Shown: one piece after another, positions 16,276-26,400 of the stretch
Position numbering within the stretch: the stretch's first letter is position 1
Layout: the number at the start of each line of letters is the position of its first letter
Assembly (NCBI GenBank): GCA_017429205.1
Contig: JAFRPH010000039.1
Span: 1 to 34,812 of the forward strand
DNA: 34,812 bases
DNA from: Bacteroidales bacterium
Lineage (GTDB): Bacteria > Bacteroidota > Bacteroidia > Bacteroidales > UBA932
Reading direction: 5' to 3'
Notes under the pieces: generated by a model
What the model saw: the letters and a program-made list of their open reading frames with translations, nothing else
Told to the model about the DNA's origin: nothing
Databases searched by the model: none
Position numbers and translations under genes: made by a program

Positions 16276-18084
16276 TTAAAAGGACAGACCGTCGTTCCAG
16301 CCCGGGTTCTGCTTCAGCTGCGGGTTCAGCTGGCGTTCCTTGGTCGGAATCGGATAGTAGTAGTCGCGGTTCTCGTCGAACACGTGGGCGACGTTCTGAT
16401 GGTGGTCCAGGCAGCCCTTGTCGCCGCCGGAGAGGATGACGCCCGTATCGGCGCCGATCTCCTTGTCCACCATATCCTTGTGCTTGGGGTCGGAGCCGGA
16501 CCACAGGCAGAGGTCCGGTTTCCCGTCGCCGGTCAGGTCATACTCGCCCGCGCCCGGGAAGTACATGCCCACGAGGGTCTGCTCCAGGCACTTGCCCTCG
16601 CGCCAGCGGATGAGGTCGGCGAGGCGGAAGCCTTCGTCGGCCAGCTCGATGGCGCGCTCGCGGCGGATCTCCAGGATCACGCCCTGGTTGGGGCCGGAGA
16701 CGTTGCGGTAGCCGTATTCCTCTGAGAGGAGGAACGGATCCGGATCGGCGTTGGCGGCGGAGAGGTCCAGACGGGCCTGCATCCCCACGCGCTCGCGGAG
16801 CTTGTTCACAGTGATGTCCAGGTCGTCCTGCGTGAGGGTGCCGAGCTCGGCCTTCGCCTCCGCGTAGTTCAGGAGGACTTCACCCAGGCGGAAGACCGGC
16901 ATGTCGTTGAAGGACATGTCCACGCGGCCGACGCCCGGCAGCGTGCTGTCCATCACGAACTTCACGAGCTGGTAGCCGGTGACGCTGGAGCCCAGGTCGG
17001 GCGCGGAGACCTCGGTGTCACCCAACCGGATGTAGCCCGGGGTGACGGTGATCGCGGCGAGACGCGGGTCGCGGCCCACCATCTCGTCCTTGAACTGCAT
17101 CGTCTCCCAGCCCGGTTGGTCGGTGAAGCGGGAGCCGTCGGCCATCAGGAAGGAGGCGACGAACTTCCGGGTGAGGCCCGGGCAGCCCTGGGTGGGCATC
17201 GTCGCGAAGGCGGTGCTGTTGTTGAAGATGGTGAGGCTCTGGTCGTTCCGGATCGCGAGGATGTACTCGCCCCGGTCCGCGTCGGGTTCGGCGAAGAGGA
17301 GGCGGTAGTCCGATGCCAGCTTGTACGGGCCGTTGTCGATGATTTCGCGGGCGGCCTGCACGGCGAGATCCAGATAGTAATTGGCGTCGTGCGCGCCGGA
17401 CGGGAGCGGTTCCACGTACATATAGGCGTGCTGCGCCGGGTCGTGGTACTTCCGGAAGGTTCCCTCGAACAGGCAGAAGCGGGCCTTCAGCGCGAGCGCG
17501 CTCCAGCGGTTCACGCGGTACGGGCTCACGGCGGCCGGGAGGTTCTGGATGGCGTAGTCGATATCCTCGATCATGTGGCCCATGATCACCTCGCGGCTGT
17601 CGCGCGCCTTGTACAGCTCGTCGCTGTCGGTTTCCAGCTGGGCGTCGATCCACGGCACGTCGCCGAAGCGCTTGACCATGTTGAAGTACAGGTATGCGCG
17701 GAAGAACCGGGTGACGGCCGTGTATTTCACGACGGCGTCCTTGTCTTCGCACTTGTCGATGTATTCGAGCAGGGTGTTCATCTTCCGGAGGTCGCCCCAG
17801 GCGCCGGAGCCGTTGCCCCAGCCGCCGCCGGAGTTCGGCACGGTGCGGTTGGTGCCACCGCGCAGGACCGCGGAGAGATTCAGGTATACGTAATGGTCGC
17901 TCTGCTCGTCGAACGGCTCCTTGGGAAGGAGATTGTTGTAGAAGCTATTGGAGAACAGCTGCAGGTCCGTCTCGTCGCGGAAGTAGTTCTCCGGGGCGAG
18001 GGTCGCCTTGGGATTGCGTTCCAGCCAGTTGCAGGAAGTCAGTCCGAGAAGGAGGGCGAGGGCAGGTATGATGATTCGTTTCAT
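16276..18084 (-). CDS. SusD/RagB family nutrient-binding outer-membrane lipoprotein
   Basis: SusD-like proteins form the lid of the SusC transporter and bind the oligosaccharide at the cell surface. The 602-residue product starts with a lipoprotein signal (MKRIIIPALALLLGLTSC, Cys18). Typical features are NPKATLAPENYFRDETDLQLFSNSFYN near the N-terminus, the TPR-like helices in the RFFRAYLYFNMVKRFGDVPWID region, the FRLGEVLLNYAEAKAELG segment, EIRRERAIELADEGFRLADLIRW, and the C-terminal YPIPTKERQLNPQLKQNPGW. I chose the Met at 18084 because it starts the signal peptide directly; ATG 18099 would add five residues. It follows SusC by 18 bases. The identity of the glycan cannot be read from it. 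Confidence 0.96.
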   Translation of the reverse strand: MKRIIIPALALLLGLTSCNWLERNPKATLAPENYFRDETDLQLFSNSFYNNLLPKEPFDEQSDHYVYLNLSAVLRGGTNRTVPNSGGGWGNGSGAWGDLRKMNTLLEYIDKCEDKDAVVKYTAVTRFFRAYLYFNMVKRFGDVPWIDAQLETDSDELYKARDSREVIMGHMIEDIDYAIQNLPAAVSPYRVNRWSALALKARFCLFEGTFRKYHDPAQHAYMYVEPLPSGAHDANYYLDLAVQAAREIIDNGPYKLASDYRLLFAEPDADRGEYILAIRNDQSLTIFNNSTAFATMPTQGCPGLTRKFVASFLMADGSRFTDQPGWETMQFKDEMVGRDPRLAAITVTPGYIRLGDTEVSAPDLGSSVTGYQLVKFVMDSTLPGVGRVDMSFNDMPVFRLGEVLLNYAEAKAELGTLTQDDLDITVNKLRERVGMQARLDLSAANADPDPFLLSEEYGYRNVSGPNQGVILEIRRERAIELADEGFRLADLIRWREGKCLEQTLVGMYFPGAGEYDLTGDGKPDLCLWSGSDPKHKDMVDKEIGADTGVILSGGDKGCLDHHQNVAHVFDENRDYYYPIPTKERQLNPQLKQNPGWNDGLSF

Positions 18085-18102
18085 TGTCTTATCCTCCATG
18101 CG

Positions 18103-21100
18103 TTAGAAAGTGATGTCGAGGCCGAACATGAGGGTGCGCTGCCAAGGATAGCTCATGTGGTCCTGGGCGGCGGACTCGCTCGTGTTGCGCCGGTAGGCGG
18201 ATTCGGGATCGAGGTACTTGGTGTACTTCGCGAGCGGGGACCAGTAGCACAGGTTCTCGCCGGAGAAATAGAGGCGCACCTTGTCCAGAGCGATCTTGCG
18301 GGTGAGCTTCGTGGGCAGCGTGTAGCCCACGGTGAGGTTCTTGAAGCGCAGGTAGCGGATGTTCTGGAGGTAGCGGCTGTTCACCTTGGAGAGTTCGCCG
18401 CCGGTGGAAGAATAGGCGCGGGGACGCGGGAAATAGGTGTCCGGATTCTCATAGGACCACACCCGGTCGATGAAGTCGCGCTGCAGGAAGGACACGTACG
18501 GATAGCTGTACGGGCCCCAGAACATGTAGTTCATGCCGGCCGGATACCAGTAGTGGTTGCCGGTGCCCTGGAAGAAGGCGGAGAAGTCGAAGCCCATCCA
18601 GTCGGCCGAAAGGGTGAATCCGTACTGCAAGCTGGGCAGGGAGTTGCCCAGGATCTTGCGGTCGCCCGGGTCCGCGACGGTGTTGGAGCCGATGCCCAGC
18701 ACCTTGTCGCCGTCCAGGTCCACGAAGCGGAGGTCGCCCGCGAGGAAGCCGCCGGTCATACGGCCGTTGATGTAGCCGCAGTCGAGCACCTCCGAGGTGT
18801 ACTGCTTCGCCTCCTCGTCGCTCTTGAACAGGCCGTCCACCTCGAAGCCCCAGATCTCGCCGATGCGCATCCCTTCATAGTAGCTCATCGCCAGGGACTT
18901 GGTCGGGTTGTTGAAGCGGGTGATGATGGAGCGGAAGTCGCTCAGGGAGCCGCGGATGGAATAGCCCAGCGGATGGCCCAGGAAGGTCACCTGGTTCCGC
19001 CAGCCGAGGGAAAGTTCATAACCCTCGGTCTTCAGGTCCGCCGCGTTGGTCCGGGGAGTTCCCGCGCCGAAGACGGCGGGCAGGTCCGGACCGGCCGTGA
19101 GCATGTTCAGGGTGTTGCGGCGATAGACTTCCGCCGTGAAGGTCAGGCGATTCTTGAAGGCCGCGAAGTCCAGGCCCAGGTTGTACTGCTCGGCCGTCTC
19201 CCAGGTGAGGTTCGCGTCGACCGGGCCGCCCAGAGTGGAGTACTTGCTCATCGTGGTGCCCTCGCCGAAGGAATAGCCGGCGAAGTCGTTGACGGAGATC
19301 TGGCGGAGGTACGCGTAGTAGTTGCCGCCCAGGTTCTGGTTGCCCAGGTTGCCGTAGGAGAAGCGGAGCTTCAGGTTGTCCAGCCAGCGGGCGTTGTCCT
19401 TGAGGAAAGGCTCCTCGGAGATTCTCCAGCCCACGGAAGCGGACGGGAAGAAGCCCCACTGGTGTCCCTTCTTGAAGCGGGAGGTGCCGTCGTAGCGGCC
19501 GGAAACCTCGAACAGGTAGCGCTCCTTGAAGTCATAGTTGATACGGCCGAAGAAACCCATGATCGCATAGGCGTTCTGGCCGCCGGAGACCTCGGTGATG
19601 ACGTTTCCGGTCTCGTCCGGACCCACGAGGTTGAGGTCGTTCAGCGTCTCGGAAAGGAGGTTCTTGCCCAGGGCGCCCACCGACTTGTTGGACCAGTCTT
19701 CCATGTTCATACCGCCGGTGACCGTCAGGTGGTGCTTCTCGGCGAACGTGTTGTCATAGGTGCCGAACACGTTGACGGAGTGGCGCTGGCTGGTGGAAGT
19801 GGTTTCCTGCAGGGAATCCTCGCCCGCGCCGGTGGTGTAATACTCATAGTCGGCATCCGGATAGCGGCGGAACTGGAAGTTCACCGAGCGGTACTGGTTG
19901 CGGCTCTGGTAGATCCGGTAGGTGTAGTTCGCCGTCAGGGTGAAGTGGCGGGTGGGGGTGATCTTCAGCTCCGTCGTGTTCGAGAAGTCGGTGCGGAGCT
20001 GCTGGTTGCGGTGCTTGTTCTCGCCGAACACCAGGTGACGGCCGTTCGCGACGTTGTAGTTGCCGCTGATGAGCGGGTTCGCGTAGAGCCAGCTGCCGTC
20101 CGGGTTCTTGAGCGGGAAGGAGGCCAGGGCGTGGCGGGCGGCGTAGGCGAAGGAGTCCTGGACGCTGCTGCCGCCGGGATAGTCGTAGGCCGAGCTGAAG
20201 AAGGAGGTGTTGTTGGACAGGCGCATCACCTTGTTCAGGCGGGCGTCGATCTTCGCGCGGAGGTTGTACTTCTGGAACACGTCCGGATTGAGCTTGATGA
20301 CACCGCTCTGGCGGTCATACGCACCGGACAGGAAGTACTTGACGTCCTTGTTGCCGCCCGTGATGGACACACTGTGCTGCTGGACCGGGTGCCGGTCGTT
20401 GTACAGCTCGTGGTACCAGTCCGTGTTGGCATAATAGACCCACTGCTTGCGGCCGTTGCGGATCTCCTCCACGACCCAGGGACGCTCCGGATTCTCCGTC
20501 ACGTCGTTCACGCGGGCCAGGAGTTCGGCCATGTCGTGCTCGGTGTAGGTCGTGTAGTTCTTGCCGGCGTCGGTCGCCCAGAACTTGTCCACGGTGTACA
20601 CGGACCAGTAGCCGCGGGTCTCGAAGTCGGTGGAGACCGTCGGTTCCTCCCAGCCCATGCGGCCGCTGTAGCGGACGGTGGCCTTGCCGCCCTTTTCCGA
20701 ACCGGACTTGGTGGTGATGAGGATGACGCCGTAGGCGGCGCGGGCGCCGTAGATGGCGGCGGCCGAGGCGTCCTTGATCACGGAGATGTTCTCCACGTCG
20801 TTGGCGTTCACCCGGCTCATGTCGGCCTCCACGCCGTCCACGAGGACGAGCGGGTCCGCCGCGTTGATGGAGGTGATACCGCGGATGTTCAGGGAACCGG
20901 AGGAACCCGGGTTACCGGAGGAGGTGGTGATGTTCAGGCCCGGAACCGCACCCTGGAGCATATCCGTAAGGTTGTGCGTGGTACGGTCTTCCAGGTCCTT
21001 GGTGTCCACGGCGGTGACGGCGCCGGTGAGGTTCACCTTCTTCTGGACGCCATAGCCCACGACCACGGTCTCTTCCAGAAGCATGGTGTCTTCCTCCAGG

Positions 21101-21390
21101 GTGACGATCACCGTCCGCTGCCCGGCGGGGACGCGGACGGTCTGGGTCACGTAACCCAGGCAGGATACTTCCAGCGTCACCTCTTCCGAGGGGACGCGGA
21201 GGGAGAAGGTTCCGTCGGGCGTGGTCACGTCGCCGGTCGTTGTTCCGGCGACGAGCACGGCCGCTCCGACGAGGGGCTGCTGCCCCGTGTCCAGGACTGT
21301 TCCGGACACGACCCGCGTCTGCGCCCAGGCGGCCGTGAAGGCCCCGAGCGCGAGCAGCAGGGTGGCGGCAATGTGTCGAATCCGTCTCAT
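18103..21390 (-). CDS. SusC/RagA TonB-dependent outer-membrane transporter
   Basis: The 1095-residue protein imports oligosaccharides across the outer membrane using TonB energy. A signal peptide (about 1-23, ending AAWAQ) is followed by a carboxypeptidase-D regulatory-like domain (about 26-105), then the TonB-box-like EETVVVGYG. The plug domain (about 115-230) has VPGLNITTSSGNPGSSGSLNIRG and IKDASAAAIYGARAAYGVILITTK, hallmarks of the family. A long beta-barrel ends in LMFGLDITF. It sits 24 bases after the metallophosphoesterase stop and before SusD, in one minus-strand operon. It lacks an extra N-terminal STN anti-sigma-interacting domain, so regulation through an ECF sigma/anti-sigma pair is not indicated, and none is encoded nearby. 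Confidence 0.97.
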   Translation of the reverse strand: MRRIRHIAATLLLALGAFTAAWAQTRVVSGTVLDTGQQPLVGAAVLVAGTTTGDVTTPDGTFSLRVPSEEVTLEVSCLGYVTQTVRVPAGQRTVIVTLEEDTMLLEETVVVGYGVQKKVNLTGAVTAVDTKDLEDRTTHNLTDMLQGAVPGLNITTSSGNPGSSGSLNIRGITSINAADPLVLVDGVEADMSRVNANDVENISVIKDASAAAIYGARAAYGVILITTKSGSEKGGKATVRYSGRMGWEEPTVSTDFETRGYWSVYTVDKFWATDAGKNYTTYTEHDMAELLARVNDVTENPERPWVVEEIRNGRKQWVYYANTDWYHELYNDRHPVQQHSVSITGGNKDVKYFLSGAYDRQSGVIKLNPDVFQKYNLRAKIDARLNKVMRLSNNTSFFSSAYDYPGGSSVQDSFAYAARHALASFPLKNPDGSWLYANPLISGNYNVANGRHLVFGENKHRNQQLRTDFSNTTELKITPTRHFTLTANYTYRIYQSRNQYRSVNFQFRRYPDADYEYYTTGAGEDSLQETTSTSQRHSVNVFGTYDNTFAEKHHLTVTGGMNMEDWSNKSVGALGKNLLSETLNDLNLVGPDETGNVITEVSGGQNAYAIMGFFGRINYDFKERYLFEVSGRYDGTSRFKKGHQWGFFPSASVGWRISEEPFLKDNARWLDNLKLRFSYGNLGNQNLGGNYYAYLRQISVNDFAGYSFGEGTTMSKYSTLGGPVDANLTWETAEQYNLGLDFAAFKNRLTFTAEVYRRNTLNMLTAGPDLPAVFGAGTPRTNAADLKTEGYELSLGWRNQVTFLGHPLGYSIRGSLSDFRSIITRFNNPTKSLAMSYYEGMRIGEIWGFEVDGLFKSDEEAKQYTSEVLDCGYINGRMTGGFLAGDLRFVDLDGDKVLGIGSNTVADPGDRKILGNSLPSLQYGFTLSADWMGFDFSAFFQGTGNHYWYPAGMNYMFWGPYSYPYVSFLQRDFIDRVWSYENPDTYFPRPRAYSSTGGELSKVNSRYLQNIRYLRFKNLTVGYTLPTKLTRKIALDKVRLYFSGENLCYWSPLAKYTKYLDPESAYRRNTSESAAQDHMSYPWQRTLMFGLDITF

Positions 21391-21414
21391 AGATGTTTAG
21401 TTGTTGGTTGGTAT

Positions 21415-23355
21415 TTAGAATTTGTATCGGTCGGTGGTAAAGGCCTTCGGACGGGTCATCGTCTCCGTATAGACGTTGCCGAAGCGGTCCGTGACCTTGA
21501 TGTCCAGGGTGGACGTCGCGCTGGAGGCCGTAACCTTGAACATATGGTTGTTCGTGTTGGTGTCGAAGGTGGGCTTGCTGTTCTTGTTGATGCGCTTGGC
21601 AGTGTAGGCGACCAGGTGCAGCGGGTCCTTCTCGTTGAGGACCCGGGAGACCGCCAGTTGGGTGCCGCCTTCGCTCACCTCGACCGTCCAGGAAGGATCC
21701 CAGTTCCAGACATTGATATAGACTTCGTTCGCGGAGTTGGCGGTGGCCCACCGGGAGGCGTCGAACGCATAGGTGCCGTTGGAGTTCGGGACGTACTTGT
21801 CCTTGGTGAGGTGGATCTCGTTGCGGTCGTAGGTGCGGAACTGGTAGTCCACCCCGGCCCCGGTGGCCTTGTACTGCCACTTGAAGCTCGTGCCCGTGAT
21901 ATCCAGGATGGTGTACCCGCCGGGAGAGCCGTCCTGACCGATGTGCACGCCCGGCGTCTCCTTGCCGCTCCACCACCAAGTACCGCAGATGGAACCGGCG
22001 TTGTGTTCATAAAGGTGGTCGGTCCCGAGCTGGTCCGTGTTGTAGACGGTATGGGTATGGGCCGTGTAAAGGTGGACTTCCGGATAGGGCTTGAGAATGC
22101 TTGCCAGGGTCGACGCTTCCTTCAGGGAATACTTGCCGCCGTTGTTGTACAACGGAATATGCATCGTCACGACGAGCGGCGTTCCGTTCGGGACGGAGGC
22201 GAGATCCTTCCGCAGCCAGGCCAGCTCGTCGGTGACGACATGGCCGCTGTAGGTGCGCTCGTAGCACGCATTGCCCTTATCGTCCTTGGCGGGCGTGCTG
22301 TTCGTGCATTCCACGTCGTCCAGGACCACGTAATGGACTTTGCCGATGTTGAAGGAATAGTAGGTGGGTCCGATGAGCTCCTTGTACTCTTTCACCGTGT
22401 CGAAGTCGCCCATGTAGTACATGCTGTGGTCGTGATTGCCGATGGTGTGGTACAGCATCACGCCCTTGATGCCGGTGGCGTCTGCCAGATACTCCTTGAA
22501 GGAATAGTTGTTCACGATCCAGTAAAGGTCCCAGGTCATGTCGCCGAGGGTGAGGGCGTACACCTTGCCGGAGGTTCCGGCGATGGTGCCGTTGACATCC
22601 TTCACGAAGTCGGCGAACTGCTTCTGGTCGTCGGTGCGCTTCGCGAGGTGGATGTCGCCCAGCAGCAGCATCCGGTGGTTGTCCTGTCCTTCCACTTTCT
22701 TCAACTGGAAGTCGACGCGTTCCGCGGTCGCGGCATTGGCCTTGAGCTGCGCGTGGAACTTGGGCAGGATGCCGCTGACGAGGGGTTCGTAGCCGCTCGG
22801 GGTGGAGACGAAAACGTAGCCGTGGTATTTCTTGGACTTCATCTGGTACACGCCCTTGGAGTCCGTCTTCACGACTTCCACGCCGTCGGAGACCACCACG
22901 CCGGCGAGGCCGGTTCCTTCGCAGGAGACCCTGCCATAGACGGTGCTGCCGGAGGCGGGTTCGACTTCCTCGTCGCCCGCGTACTTGACGATGACGTCCA
23001 TCGTCCCCTTCCGGGTCTTCGTGGCGCCGCGCTGGTGAGAGACCGTGTAGGTCCCGGGGCCGAAGCCCTTGGACCAGACGCCGGAGATGGACGCGGAGAA
23101 ACGCGTATCGGAAACGGAGGTGACCGGGCAGGCGTACTCGGAGGTCCCGCTGCCCAGGATGATCTGGTCGCCGGACACCGGCGGCTTCGCGAACTGGACG
23201 CGGAAACTGATCTCGGAGGCGCCGTCGTCGATGGTCATCTGCGCGGGAACTTCGAACTGGACATCGATCTTTTCCTGCTCGGGATTGTTTTTCTTGCAGG
23301 TCGGAACCAGGAGAAGGACGGCCAGGAAGGTCAGGACAAAATATACTTTTTTCAT
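21415..23355 (-). CDS. Calcineurin-like metallophosphoesterase lipoprotein
   Basis: The 646-residue protein begins with a probable lipoprotein signal (MKKVYFVLTFLAVLLLVPTC, Cys20). An uncharacterised beta domain (about 30-130) precedes a MetallophosN-like domain (about 138-220, starting TVYGRVSCEG). The catalytic dimetal phosphoesterase core has D234-x-H236 (GDIHLAK), GD at 271-272, GNHD at 306-309, H399 in MHIP, and H433/H435 in TAHTH. A C-terminal domain resembling MetallophosC follows from about residue 490. It is the first gene of the operon with SusC, SusD and the BACON protein, which suggests that it removes phosphate from the imported glycan at the cell surface or in the periplasm. The substrate is inferred, not shown. 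Confidence 0.88.
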   Translation of the reverse strand: MKKVYFVLTFLAVLLLVPTCKKNNPEQEKIDVQFEVPAQMTIDDGASEISFRVQFAKPPVSGDQIILGSGTSEYACPVTSVSDTRFSASISGVWSKGFGPGTYTVSHQRGATKTRKGTMDVIVKYAGDEEVEPASGSTVYGRVSCEGTGLAGVVVSDGVEVVKTDSKGVYQMKSKKYHGYVFVSTPSGYEPLVSGILPKFHAQLKANAATAERVDFQLKKVEGQDNHRMLLLGDIHLAKRTDDQKQFADFVKDVNGTIAGTSGKVYALTLGDMTWDLYWIVNNYSFKEYLADATGIKGVMLYHTIGNHDHSMYYMGDFDTVKEYKELIGPTYYSFNIGKVHYVVLDDVECTNSTPAKDDKGNACYERTYSGHVVTDELAWLRKDLASVPNGTPLVVTMHIPLYNNGGKYSLKEASTLASILKPYPEVHLYTAHTHTVYNTDQLGTDHLYEHNAGSICGTWWWSGKETPGVHIGQDGSPGGYTILDITGTSFKWQYKATGAGVDYQFRTYDRNEIHLTKDKYVPNSNGTYAFDASRWATANSANEVYINVWNWDPSWTVEVSEGGTQLAVSRVLNEKDPLHLVAYTAKRINKNSKPTFDTNTNNHMFKVTASSATSTLDIKVTDRFGNVYTETMTRPKAFTTDRYKF

Positions 23356-23383
23356 TATTTAAGCAAAGTCCTTTGATTATTAA

Positions 23384-23396
23384 TGGCAACATGCCA
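23384..23396. promoter_or_regulatory. Dyad TGGCA-ACA-TGCCA in the divergent control region
   Basis: A perfect 5-bp dyad with a 3-base spacer lies between the metallophosphoesterase and alpha-mannosidase genes, close to the predicted start of the minus-strand transcript. It could be an operator. No regulator gene is in the window. Confidence 0.35.
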
Positions 23397-23405
23397 AAAT
23401 CATTT

Positions 23406-23413
23406 CAAAGTTA
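23406..23413 (-). promoter_or_regulatory. -7 element for the metallophosphoesterase-SusCD operon
   Basis: On the minus strand TAACTTTG matches TAnnTTTG and would give a leader of about 45 bases. No good -33 box was seen. Confidence 0.5.
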
Positions 23414-23454
23414 ACTTTTTTAATCGGAATCTCATACTTTTTCAGAAGATTTAT

Positions 23455-23462
23455 TATATTTG
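23455..23462 (+). promoter_or_regulatory. -7 element for the alpha-mannosidase gene
   Basis: TATATTTG matches TAnnTTTG exactly, 22 bases before the chosen ATG. The -33 region is poor, which would fit an activated promoter. Confidence 0.55.
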
Positions 23463-23484
23463 ATTGTCAATAAAAGATTTACCC

Positions 23485-26400
23485 ATGTCCAAGCTGCTCA
23501 AAACCGGCCTCGCTCTGCTTCTGTCCTTGGCCGCCCTCGGCGCCCGAGCCCAGAACGACGGAGCGAAAGCCTACCTCGTTTCCAACGCCCACCTGGATTC
23601 CCAGTGGAACTGGGACGTGCAGACCACCATCTCGCAGTACATCCCCAAGACGCTCTTCCGCAACCTCACGCTGATCGACAAGTATCCCGACTACGTGTTC
23701 AACTGCGAGGCGGGCATCAAGTACGCCTGGATGAAGGAGTACTATCCGGAAGACTTCGAGCGCCTGCGCGAAGCCGTCGCGGCGGGCCGCTGGCACATCT
23801 CCGGCAGCAGCTGGGAGGCGTCCGACGCGAACGTTCCCTCCCCGGAATCGCTCACGCGCAACATCCTGATGGGGCAGCACTTCTACCAGGAAGAGTTCGG
23901 CACCGTCAGCACGGACATCTTCCTCCCCGACTGCTTCGGGTTCGGCCTCCATCTGCCCGCCATCGCCGCCCACTGCGGTCTGATCGGCTTCTCCACGCAG
24001 AAACTCCAGTGGCGGGGCGCCAACCTGCCCGGCACGGACAGCAAGGTTCCCTTCCAGTTCGGCCTCTGGCGCGCGCTGGACGGCAACCGCATCATGGTGG
24101 CCGCCAACGCCCTGAGCTACGGCACTCGCTTCCATTCCGAGGACCTGACGAACTACGAAGAGTTGACGGAGCACGCGGCCCTCAACCCCTACCACATCTC
24201 CTACCACTATTACGGCACCGGGGACACGGGCGGCTCCCCCACCCTCGAATCGGTCGCGACGGTCCAGGCCGCCATCGACCGGCAGCGGGCCGGGAAAGAA
24301 GGCGCCATCCACGTGGTCAGCGCCACCTCCGACCAACTGTTCAAGGACTTCCTGCCGTACGACAGCCATCCGGAACTCCCGGTCTGGGACCGGGAACTGA
24401 CGATGGATGTCCACGGCACCGGCTGCTATACCTCGCAGGCCGCGATGAAGCGCTTCAACCGGCTGAACGAACAGCTCGCGGATGCGGCCGAGCGCAGCGC
24501 CGCGGCCGCCGACTGGCTGGGCCGGGTCCCCTACCCGCAGGCCCGCCTGAACGAGGCCTGGCGCCGTTTCCTCTGGCACCAGTTCCACGACGACCTCACC
24601 GGCACGAGCATCCCGCGGGCCTACGAGTTCTCCTGGAACGACGAGATGATCTCGCTGCGGCAGTTCGCGGACGTGGTGGAAACCTCCGTGGGTGCGGTGG
24701 CCTCCCGCCTGGACACCCGGGTCGTGGGCACGCCGCTCGTCCTCTACAACCCTTCCGGAACCCCGCGCCGGGAAGTCGTGACCGTCGATGCCGCCGAGGG
24801 CCGGGTCTTTGACGCCCGGGGCCAGATCGTCCGCGCGCAGCGCCTGTCGGACGGCAAACTCGCCTTCGTGGCCGAAGTCCCGTCCGTCGGATACGCGGTG
24901 TACGACCTCCGCAAGGGTAACTCTTCCACCGCCAGAACGAGCCTGAAAGCGGGCGCTTCCTCCCTCGAGAACGCCGTCTACAGCCTGCGCCTGGACGCCC
25001 ACGGTGACATCTGCTCCCTGGTCGACAAGCGGAACGGCCGGCAGCTCGTCGCCGAAGGAAAGGCCATCCGGCTCGCGCTGTTCACGGAGAACGAATCCTT
25101 CCAGTGGCCGGCCTGGGAAATCCTGAAAAAGACCGTGGACGGCACCCCGGTGGCCGTGGACGGCGACGTGCGGATCTCCGTGGCCGAGAACGGCCCGGTC
25201 GTGGCCGCGCTGAAGGTGGAAAGAAGCTTCGGAGAATCGCATTTCACGCAGTACATCCGCCTCTATGCCGGCGCGGACGAAGAGCGCATCGACATCGTCA
25301 ACGAGGTCGACTGGCACGGCACCAACCAGCTGCTCAAGGCCGAGTTCCCGCTCACCGTCTCCAACCCGGTGGCCCGCTACGACATCGGCACCGGCTCTCT
25401 CGAGCGTCCGAACAACACCCCCGAACAGTATGAGGTCTATGCCCAGCAGTGGGCGGACCTGGCCGAACCGGACGGCTCCTACGGCGTCGCCATCCTCAAC
25501 GACTGCAAATACGGCTGGGACAAGCCCGCCGACAACGTCCTTCGCCTGACGCTGCTCCATACGCCCAAGACGCGCCGCAGCTACGCCTACCAGAACCGCC
25601 AGGACCACGGGCAGCACCGGTTCACCTATTCGATAGTCGCGCACGCGGGCGACTGGTGGCAGGGCGGCGTCGTCCGGCAGGCCGAGGCCCTGAACCAGCC
25701 CGTGAAGGCCTTCACCGTCCCGCGCCACGCGGGTGGCCTGGGCAGGACCTTCAGCTTCGCCGAAGTGCGCGGCGAAGGCGTGGCGCTCCGCGCCCTCAAG
25801 AAGGCCGAGGACGGCAGCGGCTATGTCGTCCGCTTCTACGAACTCCAGGGCCGAGAGGCCCGGAACGTGTCCGTCCGCTTCCCCGCCGCAGTGGTCGCCG
25901 CGAAGGAACTGAACGGCAACGAAGCGCCCGTCGGTCCGGCGACGGCCGCCGGGGACGAACTCCGCTTCGACGTCGCCCCCTGGGGCATCAAGACCTTCCT
26001 GGTGCGCCTCGCGCCCAAGGCCGATGACCCTGTGAAGCAGGCGCCCCTGGCGCTCCCCTACGGCCTTTACGCCGCCACCTTCAACGCCTTCCGCGCCGAC
26101 GGCAACATCGACGGAACCGGCCACTCCTACGCGGCCGAGCTGCTGCCCGCCAGCCTGGTCCAGAAAGGCGTCCGCTTCGACCTGCAAGACCCGTCCGGAC
26201 CGGTCGCGGTCCGCGCCGGCGGGCAGGAGATCGCGCTTCCCGAAGGGAATTGGAACAAGGTCTACGTCCTCGCCGCCTCGGCCCGGGGCGACACCCGTAC
26301 GCGCTTCCTCGTCGGCGGAAAGGCCGTCGACGTGACCATTCCCGACTATAGCGGCTTCGTCGCCCAGTGGGGGCACACGGGCCACACCGAAGGATTTGTG

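Noticed and set aside
17116..23376. A 2086-codon open frame on the plus strand opposite SusD, SusC and the phosphoesterase
   Set aside because: It is a mirror of GC-rich codon use in the genes on the other strand. The translation is low-complexity (Val, Gly, Arg, His, Asp-rich), lacks family motifs, and the opposite strand has three clear genes.
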